64,000 bases of DNA, taken from contig NZ_CP087724.1 of NCBI RefSeq assembly GCF_024972755.1, forward strand, positions 992,001-1,056,000, given 5' to 3'. Both the position numbers and the translations under genes were made by a program. The notes beneath the pieces are model-generated. The model searched no databases and was not told the DNA's origin. It saw nothing but the letters and a program-made list of their open reading frames with translations. Within the stretch, counting starts at the first letter, position 1; each line of letters begins with the position of its first letter. This DNA is from Halanaeroarchaeum sp. HSR-CO (GTDB lineage: Archaea; Halobacteriota; Halobacteria; Halobacteriales; Halobacteriaceae). Positions 41,226 through 49,727 of the stretch are shown here, piece after piece.

Positions 41226-42073
41226 CCGTCGACCACCGCCGGGGTGTCGGGGTCGCGAGGGGCCGTCTCGGAGAACTCGAACGCGGTTGGGCCCCGGAGG
41301 GTCGTCGTCCAGTCCTCCCTGACGGTCACGGTAAGGTCACCTCCCGGTGGACTCACGACCGTCGATTCGCCGGGCTCGATCTCGCCCAGGTGTGTGGCGA
41401 CGGCCGCGATGGCGACGGCGCCGGTGCCACAGGACAGCGTCTCGCCCTCGACGCCGCGCTCGAAGGTTCGCTGGTCGAATCCCTCGGTGGTACGGGCGGC
41501 GAAGGTCGCGTTGGCGCCCTCCGGGAAGACGTCGGCGTGTCGGATCGGCGGGGCATCGGCGTCGATGTCGACCGCCTGGACGTCGTCGACGAAGGCGACC
41601 GCGTGGGGGACGCCCGTATTGACGGCTGTGACGACGTATCCCTCCAGTTCGGTCTCGACCATCGGCTCGTCTGCCTCGACGGGGACTGCCGCCGGATCGA
41701 AGGATGGCGTCCCCATCTCGACGGTGACACTCCAGTCCTCGTGGATCCGGGTGTGTCGGGGGCCGGCGTCGGTCTCGAGCAGCACCTCGTCGGCACCGGT
41801 TCGTTCGGAACCCCAGCGTCCCGCGACCCGGGCGCCGTTGCCGCACATCTCGGCGGTGCTCCCGTCGGGCTGATATAGCGTCATGTCCACGACGGGTGGT
41901 TCCTCGCCGTCTCCGTCCGTCTCCTCGGGTTCGAGGAATAGGACCCCGTCGGCGTCGAGGTCCGCACAGAGTGCGATTGCGAAGGCTGGGCGGTCCGGAA
42001 CGTCTTCGTGGCCCTCGACGACGGCGAAGTCGTTGCCCGTGCCGTGGTATTTCTGGTACGGGACCTCGGTCAT
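41222..42073 (-). CDS. dapF: Diaminopimelate epimerase
   Basis: The 283-residue protein has both catalytic cysteines of the family, Cys77 in EMCGNGARV and Cys215 in LSCGTGAVAI. The N-terminal YHGTGNDFAVVE is also present. It converts LL- to meso-diaminopimelate. It overlaps lysA upstream and dapE downstream by four bases each. Confidence 0.95.
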   Translation of the reverse strand: MTEVPYQKYHGTGNDFAVVEGHEDVPDRPAFAIALCADLDADGVLFLEPEETDGDGEEPPVVDMTLYQPDGSTAEMCGNGARVAGRWGSERTGADEVLLETDAGPRHTRIHEDWSVTVEMGTPSFDPAAVPVEADEPMVETELEGYVVTAVNTGVPHAVAFVDDVQAVDIDADAPPIRHADVFPEGANATFAARTTEGFDQRTFERGVEGETLSCGTGAVAIAAVATHLGEIEPGESTVVSPPGGDLTVTVREDWTTTLRGPTAFEFSETAPRDPDTPAVVDG

Positions 42074-43308
42074 ACGTCCTCCATCGCAGTCACGTCGGAA
42101 AACTCCTCGCGCCGTCGAACGACGCGAGCGGCACCGTTCTCGAGTGCGACGACGGCGGGTCGTGGTCGTGTAGTGTACTGGTTCGCCATCTCGATGCCGT
42201 AGGCACCGGTGTTGCCGATCGCGAAACTGTCCCCCCGGATCGGCTCCGGGAGTCGTCGGTCCTCCGCGAGTACGTCGGTACTCTCACAGACGGGACCGAC
42301 GACCGTGACGGTGGTGTCGCCACGTTCGCTCGCGTCCGATGCCAGATTCCGGACGTGGTGGTACGAGTCGTAGAGGGCGGGACGAAGGAGGGTCGTCATC
42401 CCCGCGTCGACGCCCGCGAACACGTGATCTTCGCCAGCCCGCTTGACCGTGTTCACGGCGGTCACCAGCACGCCCGCGTCGGCGACGACGTACCGGCCCG
42501 GTTCGACCGCGAGGTCCACGTCGAGGTGCGAGAGCGCGTTGCGGGTCGCCTCGGCGATCGGATCGAGGTCGATGGGCGGTTCGTCAGGGTGGTAGGGGAC
42601 ACCGAATCCGCCCCCGACGTCGACGAACTCGAGCGAGACGTTGGTCGCTTCGACCACGTCCGCGAGCGTCTCGACGACGGCACGATGGGCCTCGTTGTCT
42701 TCGTTCGAGAGGCCGCTTCCGGTGTGTGCGTGGACACCGACCACGTCGAATCCCCGAGCCTCGGCGCCTTCCAACACTGCCGGCACTTCTGCAGCGGAAA
42801 TGCCGAAGGAGGCGTCGCCACCGGTGGCGACCGCGTCGCCATGTCCGGCACCGATACCCGGGTGAACGCGAATGGCGAGGCGTCCCGAATACCCACGCTC
42901 GTCGAGTCGATTGACGGTGTCTCGGGCACCGGCGGTGATCGTCAGGCCGGGGTGGTCTTCGGCGAGCGAGACGACCGCGTCGAGGTCGGTCGCCGGTGGA
43001 TTGACCGCTGTGTAGAGGACGTGTTCGCCCGCGAAACCCGCCTCGAGTGCCCGGACGACCTCGCCAGCGGAGGCACACTCGACACCGATATCTTCGGCGG
43101 CCAGCCGTTCCAGGACTGCCCGACCAGCGTTCGCCTTTGCGGCGTAGTGAACCTCGGCCGTCGGGAATGCGTCCTGGATGCGCGCGGCGTTCTCCGCGAC
43201 CCTGTCGAGGTCGATCACGTACAGCGGCGATCCGTGCTCATCGACCAGAGACTGTAATTCGCCCGCGTCCCAGTCGGCCAGACGACGGATCGGTGGCCCA
43301 GTCCTCAC
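42070..43308 (-). CDS. lysA: Diaminopimelate decarboxylase
   Basis: The 412-residue fold-type III PLP enzyme has Lys58 in YAAKANAG as the cofactor Schiff base, with HPGIGAGHGDAVATGG and VGPVCESTDVL later. These are typical LysA sequences. It decarboxylates meso-diaminopimelate to lysine, the final step. It overlaps dapD and dapF by four bases each in the lysine operon. Confidence 0.94.
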   Translation of the reverse strand: MRTGPPIRRLADWDAGELQSLVDEHGSPLYVIDLDRVAENAARIQDAFPTAEVHYAAKANAGRAVLERLAAEDIGVECASAGEVVRALEAGFAGEHVLYTAVNPPATDLDAVVSLAEDHPGLTITAGARDTVNRLDERGYSGRLAIRVHPGIGAGHGDAVATGGDASFGISAAEVPAVLEGAEARGFDVVGVHAHTGSGLSNEDNEAHRAVVETLADVVEATNVSLEFVDVGGGFGVPYHPDEPPIDLDPIAEATRNALSHLDVDLAVEPGRYVVADAGVLVTAVNTVKRAGEDHVFAGVDAGMTTLLRPALYDSYHHVRNLASDASERGDTTVTVVGPVCESTDVLAEDRRLPEPIRGDSFAIGNTGAYGIEMANQYTTRPRPAVVALENGAARVVRRREEFSDVTAMEDV

Positions 43309-44138
43309 GACCGAAGTACCTCCTCGCGCTGTGCCCCCTCGAGGGTGGTCGCTTCGAGGTCGGTCGCCACGACCGCTGGCTTGTAGGCGCCGCCTTCGAA
43401 GAGGTCGTGTTCGCCCATCCTCGATTCGACGAACCGCGTGAATGCCCGGCGTTCGGGCGGGAGGTGGCCGTAGACGATCTCCTCCTCGACGAGGTCGTAG
43501 ATGGGGATTCGCGGGGTGAGCAGCGTGTTCTCGCCGACGACGCTGTTCGCCCCGACGACGAATCCGGAGGTCACTCGCGATCCGGCCCCGAGCGCGACCC
43601 CCTCCTCGACGACGACGGGGGCGTCTTCGATGGGTTCGAGGACACCACCGATGACCGTATTTGCCCCGAGTTTGACGTCGTCACCGATCTGGGCGGCCGA
43701 CCCGATCGTGTCCGCCGAATCGACGAGCGTTCCGTCCCCGACGTAGGCGCCGATGTTGACGAAACTCGGGCTCATTAGGATGGCGTCTTCGCCGACGTAC
43801 GCACCCCGGCGGATGACCGTTCCGTCGGGCGTGTTGCGCGTGCCCTTCGTGAGCAGGTCGTCAGTACCACGCAAGCCCAGGACGTCGTGGTAGGTCACGT
43901 CGCCGTACTGTCTGGGCTCGGTCTCGCGAAGAGCGAAGTTCAGGAGGATCCCTCGTTTTACCCAGGGGACCGCCTCCCAGGAGTCGTCTCGCTTCTCGGC
44001 GGCGCGCACGTCCCCTCGTTCGAGGGATGCGAGGAACGCATCGAGGGTGTCGAGGGCGTCAGCTCCTGCCGAATCGGCATCGATCTCGTCGGTCTCGTAG
44101 CGGTGCTGCAGGTCGCGAATGTCGGATTCCAGTGTCAT
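43305..44138 (-). CDS. dapD: Tetrahydrodipicolinate N-succinyltransferase
   Basis: The 277-residue protein has an N-terminal helical part and a left-handed beta helix of hexapeptide repeats (RRGAYVGEDAILMSPSFVNIG, then DDVKLGANTVIGG). RGTDDLLTKGTRNTPDGTV marks the DapD subfamily. It succinylates tetrahydrodipicolinate using succinyl-CoA. With dapE in the operon, this shows the succinylase branch of lysine synthesis. It overlaps dapB and lysA by four bases. Confidence 0.93.
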   Translation of the reverse strand: MTLESDIRDLQHRYETDEIDADSAGADALDTLDAFLASLERGDVRAAEKRDDSWEAVPWVKRGILLNFALRETEPRQYGDVTYHDVLGLRGTDDLLTKGTRNTPDGTVIRRGAYVGEDAILMSPSFVNIGAYVGDGTLVDSADTIGSAAQIGDDVKLGANTVIGGVLEPIEDAPVVVEEGVALGAGSRVTSGFVVGANSVVGENTLLTPRIPIYDLVEEEIVYGHLPPERRAFTRFVESRMGEHDLFEGGAYKPAVVATDLEATTLEGAQREEVLRS

Positions 44139-44902
44139 GCGAGTTCCTCTGCGACGTCCGTGAATCGATAGTATCCCGGTTCCCGTCCAGTGAGCCAGTC
44201 GGCCGCGTCGACGGCGCCGGCGGCGAAGACCCCTCTCGACCCCGCGCGATGGGTCAGCGAGAGTGTCTCCTGGTTCCCAGCGACGAGCACCTCGTGTTCG
44301 CCGGTCACGTCGCCGGCGCGGCGAGCGTGAATGCCGATCTCGCCGTCGCTCCGGAGTGCCTCCCCCTCTCGACCGTGGACGCGGGTGCTCTCGTCGTCTC
44401 GTGCCTCGTCGATGTGGTCCAGAATGACTTTCGCGGTGCCACTCGGGGCGTCACGCTTCGCGTTGTGGTGGGTCTCGGTGAGTTCGACGTCGTACTCGGG
44501 GAGCGCACCGACGGCGGCCTCGACGGCGCCGATGAGCGCCTGGACCCCTCGAGCGAAGTTGGCGCCAACGAGCACCGGGATGTGCTCCCCGGCCGCTTCG
44601 AGCGCAGCGACGTCGTCGGTGGAGAAGCCGGTCGTCCCGGTGACGAACGGGACGCCCGCCCTGGCGGCCGCTTTCGCGTACTCGACGCTCGCCGCCGGAA
44701 CGGTGAAGTCGACGACAACGTCCGTGTCCCGCGCTGCAAGCAGGTTGTCGATCTGGTCGGCCGACTCGATTGGTGATGCTGTCGCTCCTTCGATCGGGCC
44801 GCTTCTGGCCACCGCGAAGGCGACGTCGGCGTCCCGTTCCGCGAGGACGTCGAGCACCTCCTGGCCCATGCGGCCCGTGGCGCCAGTGACGCCGACGTTC
44901 AT
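44135..44902 (-). CDS. dapB: 4-Hydroxy-tetrahydrodipicolinate reductase
   Basis: The 255-residue protein starts with the NAD(P)-binding motif VGVTGATGRMGQEV and contains the DapB signature ETHHNAKRDAPSGTAK. It reduces the dapA product to tetrahydrodipicolinate. The start MNVGVTGATGRMG is used; upstream in-frame codons are Pro/Arg-rich and antisense. It overlaps dapA and dapD by four bases. Confidence 0.94.
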   Translation of the reverse strand: MNVGVTGATGRMGQEVLDVLAERDADVAFAVARSGPIEGATASPIESADQIDNLLAARDTDVVVDFTVPAASVEYAKAAARAGVPFVTGTTGFSTDDVAALEAAGEHIPVLVGANFARGVQALIGAVEAAVGALPEYDVELTETHHNAKRDAPSGTAKVILDHIDEARDDESTRVHGREGEALRSDGEIGIHARRAGDVTGEHEVLVAGNQETLSLTHRAGSRGVFAAGAVDAADWLTGREPGYYRFTDVAEELA

Positions 44903-45798
44903 ACCGTGGCGGCCTCCTCGAGGTCTTCGAGGACGGATTCCAGGCCTGCTCGGTATTCCTCGTCGAGGCGGGTCAGGGGCAGGCGGAGTTCGGCGGGACC
45001 GTACCCGCGGATGGCCATCGCCTCCTTGACGGGGATGGGGTTCGTCTGGACGAAGAGTTCGCGGAACAGCGGGCCGAGTTCGTGGTGGAGCGATCGGGCC
45101 TCCTCGTACCGGCCTTCGAGGGCCGCCCACGTCATTCGCGTGACGCGTTCGGGTTCGACGTTGGCGGCGACGCTGATGACCCCGGTTCCACCCGTCGCGA
45201 GGATGGGAAGGGTCATTCCGTCGTCACCGGAGATGACGGAGAACTCCTCGTCGGCGGTGCGCTCGGCGACTTCGCCGATGCGTCCCAGGTCGCCGCTGGC
45301 GGCCTTGTAGCCCACGACGTTCTCGTGGGACGCGAGATTCACGGCCGTCTCGACGGCGATGTTACGGCCGGTGCGTGAGGGGACGTTGTAGATGATCTGT
45401 GGCAGGTCCACCTCGTCGGCGATCTGACGGTAGTGGGCCTCCATGCCGGCGGGTTCGGGCTTGTTGTAGTACGGCGAGATGAGGAGGAGTGCGTCGGCGC
45501 CCGCCTCGGCCGAGCGTCGGGAGAGCGAGACCGCCTCGTGGGTGGAGTTCGAACCGGAACCGGCGATGACCGGCACCGATTCGCGCGCCTCCACGACCGT
45601 CTCCACCACGTCGATGTGCTCGTCGTGGGTCAACGTGGCGCTCTCGCCGGTCGAACCGACCGGGACGAGGCCGTCGACGCCTGCGCTTTCGAGGCGGCGG
45701 ACGTCTGCGGCGAGTTGGTCGTGGTCGATACTACCATCGTCGTCGAACGGCGTCGTCATCGCGGGGAAGACGCCGGTTGTGAGGTCGTCGGGTGTCAT
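44899..45798 (-). CDS. dapA: 4-Hydroxy-tetrahydrodipicolinate synthase
   Basis: The 299-residue TIM-barrel aldolase has Schiff-base Lys165 (VGYKAASGD), Tyr137 (IIYNVPSRTG) and the GSTGESATL loop. It condenses pyruvate with aspartate semialdehyde. It is first in the six-gene lysine operon. The 292-base gap upstream to the metallophosphoesterase gene holds A/T-rich stretches but no other gene I can support. Confidence 0.95.
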   Translation of the reverse strand: MTPDDLTTGVFPAMTTPFDDDGSIDHDQLAADVRRLESAGVDGLVPVGSTGESATLTHDEHIDVVETVVEARESVPVIAGSGSNSTHEAVSLSRRSAEAGADALLLISPYYNKPEPAGMEAHYRQIADEVDLPQIIYNVPSRTGRNIAVETAVNLASHENVVGYKAASGDLGRIGEVAERTADEEFSVISGDDGMTLPILATGGTGVISVAANVEPERVTRMTWAALEGRYEEARSLHHELGPLFRELFVQTNPIPVKEAMAIRGYGPAELRLPLTRLDEEYRAGLESVLEDLEEAATV

Positions 45799-46090
45799 GT
45801 CGCTGGTGTCTGTGATCTGTCGGACTGCGTGGTCGGAAATCGGACGGTCGACGCGGACGCCCGGGACGGAATTGCCACTTCCGCAACGAGCGGTTCACTC
45901 CCGTTTGCCGCGTTTACCCGAGAAAACGACGTGGCTCCCCGTCCGACGAGGACTGTCTTCGGGAACCACGTTCATACCCAGATGCTATACGTCGGCCACT
46001 ATATGCCTTCCGACGGCTGCAAACCATGCCGACCCCGATAGGGGCCGCTTTCACCGGGTTTTTTCTCGGTCCGGTCCAGACTGCTTCTCG

Positions 46091-46732
46091 ATGCTCGTCC
46101 TGGGTGATGCGCACGCGAACGATTCCGCCCGCCGACGAGCGTTGTTCGCGGCCATCCGAGACGCCGACGAGGAAGTCCTCCTGCAGGCGGGCGACCTGTT
46201 TTACTACGACCTTCCGGTCGAGACCTACTTCATCGCCGGCAACAACGAGGACTTCGACGTCATCGACGCGCTCCGGTACGGTCGACTCGAGAGTTCCGCC
46301 GTGCACAACGTCACCCTCATCGCGAGCGAGGTCGTCGAGGTCGAGGGCCTCAGGGTCGCCGGCCTCTCGGGGAACTACGCACCCACACAGTACGAGAAAC
46401 CGCGAGATGCCCTCTACGAGCAGCGGCGTCGACATTTCGTCGAGGAGGACGTCGAACGAGCGAAGGAGCTGGAGGACGTCGACGTGTTCCTCGCTCACGA
46501 GGTACCCCACGGCACCCCCGTCCACGAGGAGTACGCCGTCGGCTGTACCGCGATCGACGAGATCCTCGAGGCGCTGGAACCCGACCTCTGTCTCGCGGGC
46601 CACCATCACCAGCACACCGAGAGCACGTTCGGATCGACGCGTGTCGTCACGCTCGCTCCGGCGTGGGAATCGTACTACCTGCTGGACCCGGAGACCCTCG
46701 AAGTCACCCGCCACGAAACGCCCTCTGCGTAA
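46091..46732 (+). CDS. Metallophosphoesterase
   Basis: The 213-residue protein has the ordered metal motifs of calcineurin-like phosphoesterases: GDAHAN, QAGDLF, GNNED, LAHEVPH and GHHHQH. It begins MLVLGDAHAND, so the frame starts right at the first motif. Substrate is unknown; such archaeal enzymes can act on nucleotides or phosphodiesters. It is followed 44 bases later by a NYN-domain gene. Confidence 0.88.
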   Translation: MLVLGDAHANDSARRRALFAAIRDADEEVLLQAGDLFYYDLPVETYFIAGNNEDFDVIDALRYGRLESSAVHNVTLIASEVVEVEGLRVAGLSGNYAPTQYEKPRDALYEQRRRHFVEEDVERAKELEDVDVFLAHEVPHGTPVHEEYAVGCTAIDEILEALEPDLCLAGHHHQHTESTFGSTRVVTLAPAWESYYLLDPETLEVTRHETPSA

Positions 46733-46776
46733 CTGTTCTACCTAGGTACTTAGGCGAGGGCCCGCAAGGCGTGCGT

Positions 46777-47274
46777 ATGGTTTCGATCCATCCGGGCCAG
46801 CGCGTCGCCGTTCTGGCGGACGCGCAGAATCTCTATCACTCCGCCCAGAGCCAGTACTCCCAGAACGTCGACTACGCGGCCCTCCTGGAGAAGGCGGTAC
46901 AGGGCCGTGAACTCACGCGGGCTATCGCCTACGTCATCCGTGCGGACTCGCCGGACGAGGAGACGTTCTTCGAGGCCCTGGAGGATATCGGGTTCGAGAC
47001 GAAGATCAAGGAGATCAAGACGTTCGCGGACGGGACGAAGAAGGCCGACTGGGACGTCGGGATGAGCCTGGACGCCGTCACACTCGCGGACCACGTCGAC
47101 ACCCTGGTACTGGTGACGGGTGACGGCGACTTTTCGCGACTGTGCTCGCACCTCCGCCACGAGGGCGTCCGGGTCGAGGTCATGGGATTCCGTTCCTCGA
47201 CGGCGGACGAACTCGTGGCATCCGCCGACTCGTTCATCGACCTCGGTGAACGGACGGAGACGTTCCTCCTGTGA
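46777..47274 (+). CDS. NYN domain protein (LabA/DUF88, putative RNase)
   Basis: The 165-residue protein has the NYN/PIN-like acidic active-site pattern: ADAQNLYH near residue 13, then KKADWDVGMSLDA, then DTLVLVTGDGDFSRL. This fold includes RNases that act on structured or aberrant RNA. The start MVSIHPGQRVAVLADAQN fits the family. It lies in a group of RNA- and translation-related genes (PUA, NAC, TrmI). Confidence 0.85.
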   Translation: MVSIHPGQRVAVLADAQNLYHSAQSQYSQNVDYAALLEKAVQGRELTRAIAYVIRADSPDEETFFEALEDIGFETKIKEIKTFADGTKKADWDVGMSLDAVTLADHVDTLVLVTGDGDFSRLCSHLRHEGVRVEVMGFRSSTADELVASADSFIDLGERTETFLL

Positions 47275-47341
47275 CCGGGGAACGATATTTCCCGGTCGTC
47301 TCTCGAAGGCGCTTTAGTGTCGCCGGCTCGACGGTCTACAC

Positions 47342-47818
47342 ATGAACGACGCCGATCTCCCCGCGCTCAGGATCCTCGCCGACTACCAGTTCGGTGCGGG
47401 GGCCGGCGAGGATCTTTTCCCCGAGGACGAATCTCTGCGAATCCAGCGATCGAGTTCGGGCCGGCCACGCCAGGTGTTGGCAGCGAACGGGCGACTGGTC
47501 TCGCTGGGGCTCGACGGTCGATTCACCCTTGGTATCGAAGGGGGGCGACGGCTCGTCGAGTCCCTCGATTTCCCCGCCTACCGGGTCGAGGTCGGCGACG
47601 AGAGCGAACCATACGTCCGCGACGGCAAGAACGTCTTCAACAAGTTCGTCGACACGGTCGATGGTGACGTCCGTGGCGGTGACGAGGTGGTCGTCGTCCA
47701 CGAGCGCGGGGACGTGCTCGCGGTAGGTCGTGCCGAACTCGACGCGGACGCAATGGTCGATTTCGAGACCGGGATGGCAGTACGGGTCCGCGACGCGGCC
47801 GGGCCGAGCGGTGACTGA
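47342..47818 (+). CDS. PUA domain RNA-binding protein
   Basis: The 158-residue protein has a C-terminal PUA domain (about residues 75-145, with [36 protein letters not shown]). The N-terminal half contains [14 protein letters not shown], as in haloarchaeal relatives of archaeosine tRNA-ribosyltransferase accessory domains. It likely binds tRNA or rRNA; the target is unknown. It is followed 44 bases later by the NAC gene. Confidence 0.83.
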   Translation: MNDADLPALRILADYQFGAGAGEDLFPEDESLRIQRSSSGRPRQVLAANGRLVSLGLDGRFTLGIEGGRRLVESLDFPAYRVEVGDESEPYVRDGKNVFNKFVDTVDGDVRGGDEVVVVHERGDVLAVGRAELDADAMVDFETGMAVRVRDAAGPSGD

Positions 47819-47862
47819 CCGGGTTCGCCACGCTTTTTTCCTCCGGTGTCGACTGTTCGGGT

Positions 47863-48237
47863 ATGTTTGGAGGCGGCGGCATGAACCCACGCAAGATGGA
47901 ACAGATGATGGAACAGATGGGGATCGACGTCGAGGAAATCGACGCGACGGAGGTCATCATCCGGCAGGAAGACGGTACCGAGATCGTCTTCGACGACCCC
48001 GACGTCACGCGGATGGACGCTCGCGGCCAGCAAACCTACCAGGTCATTGGCGAACCGACCGAGCGGGAGGGGTCCGAACCCGAGACGACCGAGACCGAGT
48101 CCGCCGCTGCGGACGACATCCCGCAGAGCGACGTCGATCTGGTCCGAGAGCGGACCGGCGTCAGCGAGGACGAAGCTCGTGACGCCCTCGAAGCGACGGA
48201 TGGCGACCTGGCCGCCGCCATCGACCACCTCGAGTGA
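47863..48237 (+). CDS. nac: Nascent polypeptide-associated complex protein
   Basis: The 124-residue protein starts [20 protein letters not shown], the signature of archaeal NAC. It carries the NAC beta-sandwich and a C-terminal UBA domain ([21 protein letters not shown]). It binds nascent chains at the ribosome. A tttttt-rich element about 30 bases before the start suggests a short leader. Its stop overlaps the trmI start. Confidence 0.94.
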   Translation: MFGGGGMNPRKMEQMMEQMGIDVEEIDATEVIIRQEDGTEIVFDDPDVTRMDARGQQTYQVIGEPTEREGSEPETTETESAAADDIPQSDVDLVRERTGVSEDEARDALEATDGDLAAAIDHLE

Positions 48238-48953
48238 TCCTTCTCGTCAGAGCGGACCGGGAGTTCCTCTGCGCCCCCGGCGACGAGGTGCATACCGACC
48301 TCGGCGTGGTCGAGGTTCCCACCGACGTCGCTCCGGGCGACGTCGTCGAGTCCCACCTGGGCGAGGCGTTCAGCGTGCGGGCCCTCCGTGGGCCAGACCT
48401 CTTCCAACACCTGGAGCGAACCGGCGCGCCGATGATGCCGAAGGACATCGGGCTCGTCGTTGGGCACACCGGCGTGGCCGCCGGCGACCGTGTGCTCGAC
48501 GCTGGAACCGGGACTGGCGTCCTCGCCGCGTACCTGGGCCGAGCGGGCGCGGAGGTCCTGACCTTCGAGCAGGACCCCGACTTTGCCGACGTGGCGCGCG
48601 AGAATATGGAACTCGCCGAGGTAGCAGAACGGGTGACCGTCCGGGCGGGAGACGTCACCGATCACCTGGAGGAACTCTCCGGATTCGACCTGCTGACACT
48701 CGACACCGCCGACGCCGCCACGGTCGTCGAGCAGGCCCCCTCTCTCCTCGTCTCCGGTGGGTTCGTCGCCGTCTACTCTCCCTTCGTGGAGTCCGCTCGC
48801 GAGGTCGAACTCGCCGCTCGCGACGCCGATCTCGAGGACATCGAGACGATCGAGACCATCCAGCGCCGGATGGACTTCGACGACCGGGGGTCGCGGCCCA
48901 CGACGAAAGGCGTGGGTCACACCGGCTATCTCACCTTCGCGCGGAAGTTGTAG
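48234..48953 (+). CDS. trmI: tRNA (adenine-N1)-methyltransferase, TrmI type
   Basis: The 239-residue class I methyltransferase has the SAM-binding motif [16 protein letters not shown]. The TrmI-type N-terminal barrel and region [15 protein letters not shown] precede it. It methylates A57/A58 in the T-loop of tRNAs. The start is a GTG overlapping the NAC stop (GTGA), giving translational coupling. Confidence 0.9.
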   Translation: MILLVRADREFLCAPGDEVHTDLGVVEVPTDVAPGDVVESHLGEAFSVRALRGPDLFQHLERTGAPMMPKDIGLVVGHTGVAAGDRVLDAGTGTGVLAAYLGRAGAEVLTFEQDPDFADVARENMELAEVAERVTVRAGDVTDHLEELSGFDLLTLDTADAATVVEQAPSLLVSGGFVAVYSPFVESAREVELAARDADLEDIETIETIQRRMDFDDRGSRPTTKGVGHTGYLTFARKL

Positions 48954-49300
48954 CGAACAGGCGGTGGCACGCGCTCCACGAGGGGGCCACCGCACTCCCG
49001 CCACGCCCTCGTGGCAATGCTCTCAGCATAGCACGGGGTGGCTGTGGCTCGGTATTTGAAGGTTTGTCTGGGTTGAGGCGCTCGGGGTTGTTAGTAAAGC
49101 ATCCGCGAGCGAGTGGTCCGACGGACCCGAGCGAAGCGGTTTTCCATCAGAGCAAAGCTCTGATGACGTCCCGCTCACGGTTGTTCGCGGGACCCCCCGC
49201 GCCGAAGGCGCGGGACGTTTTTGGTCCAGATTTTTGGACGAGGGGTTCCCGCAGCGAGCGGACGCGAGCGAGGAAACCCCTCGTGTAAAAAGGTGGGCGT
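48954..49300. other. Hairpin-rich intergenic region
   Basis: This 347-base gap has no convincing ORF but several perfect or near-perfect inverted repeats. Examples are a 9-bp stem with a 3-base loop at 49145-49165 (catcagagc/gctctgatg) and an 8-bp stem at 49196-49214 (cccgcgcc/ggcgcggg) followed by ttttt. A 5-bp stem (gtcca/tggac) lies at 49224-49239, and a 9-bp outer stem at 49239-49283 (cgaggggtt/aacccctcg). The palindromic cgcgagcg/gcgaagcg blocks recall repeats seen elsewhere in haloarchaeal intergenic DNA. It could be a non-coding RNA or a repeat-element remnant. Confidence 0.5.
49196..49222 (+). terminator. GC hairpin followed by T run
   Basis: A perfect 8-bp G/C stem with loop gaa (49196-49214) is followed within three bases by ttttt. 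This resembles an intrinsic terminator on the plus strand. It is 240 bases downstream of trmI, so it either ends a long 3' extension of that transcript or closes a separate non-coding RNA. Confidence 0.4.
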
Positions 49301-49612
49301 TTAGTGATCGTCTTCGCGCCACTTGTGCTCGCACTCGGTACAGACGAAAAAGCGCGTCTCGGATTCGTCCGCCGCGCGGATCTGTTGCATGTACCAGTAG
49401 GCGCGGTCGTTACCACACTCCGGACACCGGGCGTCGGTCGTCGGGAGCCCGGAGTCACCCTCCCCGGTCTCGATGATCTCGCTGACCTCCTGTTCCTCCG
49501 AGATGACGTACTCGGCGTCGGGGTCCTTGACTTGCGTGTTCCCACAGTTACTGCACTCCCAGACCCCGTCCGTCGCCCGCATCATCGAGCCGCATTCGTC
49601 GCAGAATTCCAT
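49301..49612 (-). CDS. tfs: Transcription factor S (TFIIS-like, RNA cleavage factor)
   Basis: The 103-residue protein begins MEFCDECGSMM and has two zinc ribbons (CDEC/CSNC and CPEC/CTEC). The C-terminal ribbon holds the acidic hairpin residues in IRAADESETRFF, which stimulate RNA cleavage in paused RNA polymerase. This is archaeal TFS, related to eukaryotic TFIIS and Rpb9. The ATG at MEFC is preferred over one four codons upstream. Confidence 0.93.
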   Translation of the reverse strand: MEFCDECGSMMRATDGVWECSNCGNTQVKDPDAEYVISEEQEVSEIIETGEGDSGLPTTDARCPECGNDRAYWYMQQIRAADESETRFFVCTECEHKWREDDH

Positions 49613-49727
49613 GTGTCGGTTCACACCGCCGAGGCGATAAACGCCTTGCGTTCTCCCAACACGATGTTCCAGCTACCGGCCTCTCGTTTCACAACACGCA
49701 AGGACGGGGCCGTCCAACGCCACTCCG

